Program-made: the position numbers and the translations under genes
Origin: Dryas octopetala
Lineage: Eukaryota > Streptophyta > Magnoliopsida > Rosales > Rosaceae
DNA: 64,000 bases
Direction of reading: 5' to 3'
Assembly (NCBI GenBank): GCA_963921425.1
Contig: OY992834.1
Coordinates: 9,531,271-9,595,270, forward strand
Part shown: piece after piece, positions 59,073 to 64,000 of the stretch
Layout of the letters: each line of letters begins with the position of its first letter
Numbering within the stretch: the first letter of the stretch is position 1
Notes under the pieces: generated by a model
What the model saw: the letters and a program-made list of their open reading frames with translations, nothing else
The model's database searches: none
Told to the model about the DNA's origin: nothing

Positions 59073-61426
59073 ATGGAAGGAAGGTGCCTCAAACTAGTTT
59101 ATGCAACATTGGTTATGTTGCTTTTGCTACATATCAACCCTTCATCATCATCTACGATGATAAGGTGCATAGAGAGGGAAAGGCAAGCACTCCTTGCAAT
59201 CAAACAAGGCCTCGTGGACTACCACAACAGATCACTCTCTTCATGGGCCGGAACAGAAACCCAAAACAAAGATTGTTGCACATGGAAGGGAGTCTACTGT
59301 AGCAACCAAACAGGTCATGTTACTAAACTTGATCTTAGATACCAACTTTTGGAAGGTACGATTAGTCCTAAACTCGTTGAGTTGCAACATTTGGAATATT
59401 TGAACCTCAGTAATAATTTCTTCAAATGGACCCAAATCTCGGAGTTCATTGGTTCTCTCACCAATTTAAGATACATCTTGACCTCTCCTTCGCCAATTCA
59501 AGTGGTCCAATTCCAGATGTATTCGCAAACATGAGCTTTCTTGCCAAGTTATGTAGTTTGCAACTGTTGAGGCTTTCGAACAATAGTCTCAGTGGAAAAA
59601 TACCTGAAAGTATTGGGCAAATGTTATCGTTGAAAAAACTATTTCTATATGGAAATCAATTAAGTGGGATACCTGAAAGTATTGGAAAATTGTCCAAGCT
59701 GGAGGTTCTCTCTCTTAGTATGAATGCTTTAGAAGGAGTTATTTCAAAAACCCATTTCTCACAACTTTCCAAACTACGGGTTTTGGACTTATCCTTTAAC
59801 TCACTAGTTTTTCAAATCCCTTCTGATTGGGTTCCTCCTTTTCAATTGAACTACATAATATTGCGGTCTTGCACGTTGGGTCCATATTTCCCAAAATGGC
59901 TTCAAACTCAGAAAAATTATTCATACCTGGATCTTTCTAATACTGGAATTTCTGATATCCTTCCAAGTTGGTTTTGGGGTTTGTGTAGTAAATTGATCTT
60001 TTTGAATCTATCTCACAACCAAATTAGAGGAACACTTGCAAATACAACTTTGGAGTTTGATAATTTAGCAGAAGTACATTTGAGTTCAAACCAATTCGAA
60101 GGCCCAATTCCCTCATTTCTGTCAAAAACACATTATCTTGATCTCTCCAATAATAAAATTTCAGGGTCCATTTCATTCTTGTGTGCAAGTGCAGCTGGGA
60201 ATTTAACCTTTCTTAATCTGTCAAGTAACCATATTTCTGGAGAACTTCCGGATTGCTGGGCACCTTTGAAAAATCTTGTCATGCTTGATTTGAGTTACAA
60301 TGTTTTGTCGGGGAAAATTCCCACCACAATAGGCTCCCTAGATCAACCGACCACAATAGACACCCTTGATCAATTGGAAACATTGAAATTAAGAAGCAAC
60401 CGATTTGTGGGAGAATTGCCTTCATCCCTGAAGAATTGCACAGGCTTTAAAGTTATTGATCTTGGAGACAATGAATTGTCAGGATCAATACCTGAATGGT
60501 TAGGGGTTAGCCTTCCAAATTTGGTTATCCTGCTGCTTCAATCTAATCACTTCAGTGGAAGCTTGCCTTCACAATTATGCCATTTATCACACATCCAAAT
60601 TTTGGATTTGTCTGTGAACAACATCTCTGGAAGTATACCCAAATGCCTCAATAATTTGACTACTTTGGCTCAAAGTGGAATTTCAACTCCAACGATCGAA
60701 CATACTTATGTACCGTCATTTTTTTATATTTCGGATGACGTAGTAACAAGTAATTCTGATCATTATGAGGATGATGCAACCTTCATATGGAAAGGAAGAA
60801 TGTCCGATTACAAAAATACTTTGGGGCTTGTAAAGAGAATTGATCTCTCAAGCAATAATTTAACCAGGGAGATTCCAAGTGAAATCACTCATCTGGTTGG
60901 GTTGGTTTCTTTAAACCTATCGAGAAACCAATTAACAGGTGAAATGCCTCCAGAGATTGGAAAGTTGCAGTCATTAGATCATCTTGATCTGTCAAGAAAC
61001 CAGATAGATGGCAGAATTCCAACAAGTCTTTCTCGGATAGATCGTCTTGGTTTCTTGGACTTGTCATATAACAACTTGTCTGGTGAAATTCCAAAAGGAA
61101 CTCAGCTCCAAGGCTATGATCCCTCTTTTTATGCTGGAAATCCTCAACTGTGTGGACTTCCACTTCAACTGTGTGCTGATCCTGAAAAAACAGGTACAGA
61201 TCAAAGTACTGTGTTTGGCAATCAAGAAGATAAGGATGAGCTTATATCTCGAGGATTTTACATCAGTATTGGAGTTGCGTTTGTTATTGGATTTTGGGGA
61301 GCTTGTGGAAGTTTGATGTTCATCAGTTCATGGAGATACACCTACTTCAACTTCTTCAATGTTTTAAATGACTGGCTTTATGTGAGGGTAGCTTTGATCA
61401 GGCGGAAATTAAGGGATGCTAAATAG
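59073..61426 (+). pseudogene. LRR receptor-like protein, frameshifted with LRR deletions
   Basis: RLP of the same family as the copy at 4394-7535. The start at 59073 gives a signal peptide, a CCTWKGVYC cap and about two LRRs ending SLTNLRY. The frame then closes at 59534, while the rest of the protein is open in another frame up to 61426: many LRRs, the acidic NQEDKDELISRGFYI segment, one membrane span (IGVAFVIGFWGACGSLMFI) and a tail ending RVALIRRKLRDAK. The shift falls at the same NLRY/HLDLS junction as in the copy at 54095. A second in-frame deletion removes about one LRR (FANMSFLAKLCSLQ versus the longer version at 54545-54625). The large 3' ORF lacks a signal peptide. Unless transcripts bypass the junction it cannot make a normal receptor. 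Confidence 0.85.
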
Positions 61427-61683
61427 ATAAGCTAGTGGTAATCTCTCCCTCTCTCTCTCATTTAAACATGCTCAAAGACAGAAAATGCATCTTCAAATTA
61501 AAAGAAGCATGCTGTTTTTATTAGTAAAAGCAACTCATGAAGTAGTGTTATTGTTAGCATCAGCATCGTGACTAATATGTTTTTTCATTTTTACAGTTAA
61601 TTGTTTTTCCGAAGCTTATGGGTGCTTGGTTACTTTGTATGTTTTATTTTTAGCTCCTCCATCTTCAGCTGAAGAGAGCACAG

Positions 61684-62162
61684 TGTTAATATTAGTTAGT
61701 AATTAGTTAGTTGCCTTTATTAATAGACTGCCAGGTGTAATATTTTGGTTGGTTCTGTTAGTAAGTCTGTAAGAATCAGTTTGGTTAGCTCTGGTTATAT
61801 ACCCAGCTTATGTACAGTTCACGCTATCAATCATTCATTCATTACAGAAAATAGATCAATACACTTTCAGATTTTTCTCTAAATTTCTCAAGTCTTTACA
61901 AGCTTTTATGGTATCAGAGCCAGGTTATCCGCGTGTAAGGCCCAACGGCCACACGTGCTCCCACGTCACCCAATACAATTTGTTCACGTGTAAGGCTCAA
62001 AATCTCGCCACACGTGCGGGGGCGTGTTGAGAGTAATGTGGAGCAATGTCCCACATCGGAAAACTAGAGCTTCGTATATGTGCTTATAAGTCTTGGGCCT
62101 CTCCACCCATTGCCAATTGGTTTTGGGTTGGATGCTCTAATTGGTTTTGGTTTTGTGCTTAT
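61684..62162 (+). mobile_element. Single LTR plus primer site and leader, 479 bp, with target duplication
   Basis: An LTR-like segment from TGTTAATATTAG to about 61914 ends at TGGTATCAGAGCCAGG, a tRNA-Met primer site. It is followed by about 230 bases nearly identical (reverse orientation) to the leader of the copia element at 30200-30430. The whole piece is flanked by the 5-bp repeat CACAG (61679-61683 and 62163-62167), and the flanking RLP 3' sequence continues on both sides. No 3' LTR or coding region is present. The LTR itself does not resemble the copia LTRs in this window. Confidence 0.65.
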
Positions 62163-62469
62163 CACAGTTGCCATGGACAATTATCTAGAGGGTCTTAGAG
62201 TATTGGAGTGTTGGACTGCATAATAAAGAGATTATTGAAGTACTACTAGCTAGGAATTTGATTTGTACTGTTACAATTGTAAGAACCATTGATTGGGAGT
62301 TTTTGTACTCTGGATAAGTATCTGTATTAGTTTTCGAGTATTTGGAGTGCTTAAGTCCATAATAAAGACAGTATTGAAGAACAAGAAATTCTTCTCCACT
62401 GAACTGTTTGCCGTGGCATTCTAGCTATCTTTATTCTAGACATTTCTGCAGTATATATTTATATATATA

Positions 62470-62792
62470 GGAATTCGCCGCTAATCTAACCACCCAGCAA
62501 CAAATTTCAATTATTGGAACCGTTCATATTTTAGAGCATCATTGAAAGATCACTCTTATAAAAAATTAACCAAATCGAAAATTATTTAGTCAGTATATTA
62601 CTGTCAACATCATTTACCCTTTTATCTGACGGATTATATTTGTCTGCACAGTTTGGATGACCAAATAATTACGGATTTGGCTAACTTTTTATAGGGGTAA
62701 CCCTTAAGAAGGGCCTAAGAAATGGACGGTCTCGGTCATTGAATTCCTCCGCTCTGTGGTTGTTGGGTGGTTAGGTGAGCTTGAAATTCTCC
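62470..62792. mobile_element. Foldback MITE in the RLP 3' flank
   Basis: Imperfect inverted arms: CTAACCACCCAGCAACAAAT on the left against CTAACCACCCAACAACCACA (reverse complement of the right), continuing through CGTTCATATTTTAG/CGTCCATTTCTTAG and ATAAAAAATTAACCAAATC-like blocks. It is absent from the parallel flank at 63200-63720. No ORF or clear target duplication is seen. Confidence 0.5.
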
Positions 62793-63050
62793 GCTTTATA
62801 GTGAGCGAGTGATTATTTCTGTATATATATATATACAAGAATGCTCTAAAATTAACTAACTAGCATTTTAATACAAAACTATCCACCATGTTGGGCCCAC
62901 CACACAATATAATCTTAAAATCTGAACCGTCTATTTTTTAGGCTTTACTTCAAAGATCATCTCTATAAAAAATCTCCAAAATCAGAAGTCATTCCCATTT
63001 GAGTTTAATAACAACTATTTATATGCTTTTATCAAAAACAGTGATCGTCT

Positions 63051-63200
63051 GTTGGATTTTGGGGAGTTTGTGGGAGTTTGATATTCAATAGGTCATGGAG
63101 ATACACATACTTCAAGTTCTTTAATGTTGTAAATGACTGCTTTTATAGTTTTATGTGAGGATAGCTTTGATCAGGCGAAAACTAAAAGATTCTTCATAGA
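63051..63200 (+). pseudogene. RLP membrane-span and tail relic
   Basis: Plus-strand remnant matching the last 150 bases of the RLP at 61280-61426: GGATTTTGGGGAGTTTGTGG (membrane span), then TCATGGAGATACAC and ACTTCAAGTTCTTTAATGTT, with stops in the tail. Its 3' flank (63200-63720) parallels 61440-62430, including the TATGGACAATTATGTG and CATAATAAAGACATTATTGA blocks, so a complete RLP 3' end was duplicated and its LRR part lost. Confidence 0.8.
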
Positions 63201-64000
63201 TAAATGGTAATTAACCTCTCTCTCTCATTCAGACACACACAAAGAAACATGAATGTATTCATTAATACGGTTACAGGATAGTCATCTGGAATACATAGCA
63301 TGAGCCAATCCGGCCCTTCCTCTAACCAAACAAAATAAACCTCTTTCACGAATGATATGTTCATTCAGTAGTGTTATGTATCTTTATCATCATCTTGATT
63401 AATTTGGTTTTTAATTAAACTTAACTGTCTTTTCTAAACTTACGGGTGCTTGTGTACTTTTATGTTTTATGTTTAGCTCCTCTTCTGAGACAAGTACATG
63501 CATGCTTTTTTCAGTTGAAGAGGGCAAACTGCAAAGTGGCTATGGACAATTATGTGTAGGAGTTTTGGAGTGCTTATTAACTTCATAATAAAGACATTAT
63601 TGAAGTACTAGGAATTTGATTTGTACCATTAATAGTAAACAGTTGAATGGAACTTTCCAATCAACTATTAACCATGAATATTCTAGCTAGTTTTACTTCA
63701 GACATTTTGCAGTTTATAGCTACAGGAAGATAATTAATTATGGACTGCATCTCATGGGTTTGTCTTCAATTCTTAGTTCAATTGTTGTGGTCTTATATAT
63801 CCAAATCCTGTGAAACCAATTTTTATTTTAGTAAGTAGTAATTTACTTTTATATTCATGTATAATCAGACTCTCAGACATAAACATCTACAAACTAAAAC
63901 ATAACTGAGAAATCCTAAAGCAATGATCTTTTATCTTGCCCACCAGTTGTGTATGGTTCACTCTTAGAAGTCCTGAAAAGGAGAATCCGGCCAATCAATG
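63201..64000. other. RLP 3' flank duplicate and spacer
   Basis: The first 500 bases are the duplicate flank described for 63051-63200. After about 63725 I see no gene or repeat. Confidence 0.4.

Overview
This is a plant nuclear window with spliced genes, GT-AG introns, plant-type transposable elements and AT-rich spacers. The gene families (HcrVf/EIX-type LRR receptor-like proteins, CFAT-like BAHD acyltransferases, a plant CNGC) indicate a eudicot, probably a woody rosid. Species cannot be fixed from the sequence alone.

Layout. 0.4-2.7 kb (+): a small three-exon gene of unknown function with a Tourist-like MITE in its first intron. 4.4-7.6 kb (-): an LRR receptor-like protein (RLP) gene broken by a 4-bp duplication. 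9.5-18 kb: RLP debris plus CFAT-like gene A (-), interrupted by insertions. 18.6-25.1 kb (-): a ten-exon cyclic nucleotide-gated channel (CNGC)-like gene. All its exons join in frame into about 1,059 residues with four cyclic-nucleotide-binding-like modules instead of one; this is the most unusual object in the window. 25.4-26.4 kb: a decayed pararetrovirus-like relic. 26.5-30.7 kb (-): a Ty1/copia element with matching LTRs and target duplication, lacking most of gag and carrying one internal stop. 31.5-35.6 kb: CFAT-like gene B (-), whose intron holds a Mutator-like insertion. 36-48 kb: a transposon graveyard (MULE, hAT-like with telomere-like repeats, inverted element pair, MULE-MITE). 48.6-53.7 kb: a CACTA-like insertion with GGTCCGGT repeats and one coiled-coil ORF. 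54-57 kb: a truncated RLP (+) and CFAT-like gene C (-). 59-61.4 kb (+): a frameshifted RLP. 61.7-64 kb: an LTR-leader fragment and a duplicated RLP tail.

The window is dominated by repeated duplication of a module made of RLP 5' end, RLP tail and a CFAT-like gene. Three CFAT copies keep complete open frames, while every RLP copy is broken. The copies act as reference empty sites for one another, so many insertions can be delimited by eye. If expressed, the CFAT-like enzymes would acylate phenylpropanoid alcohols in the cytosol, RLPs would sit at the plasma membrane, and the CNGC-like protein would be a membrane channel. Nothing suggests that these three families form one pathway. All exon models come from reading splice sites and frames and have no transcript support here.
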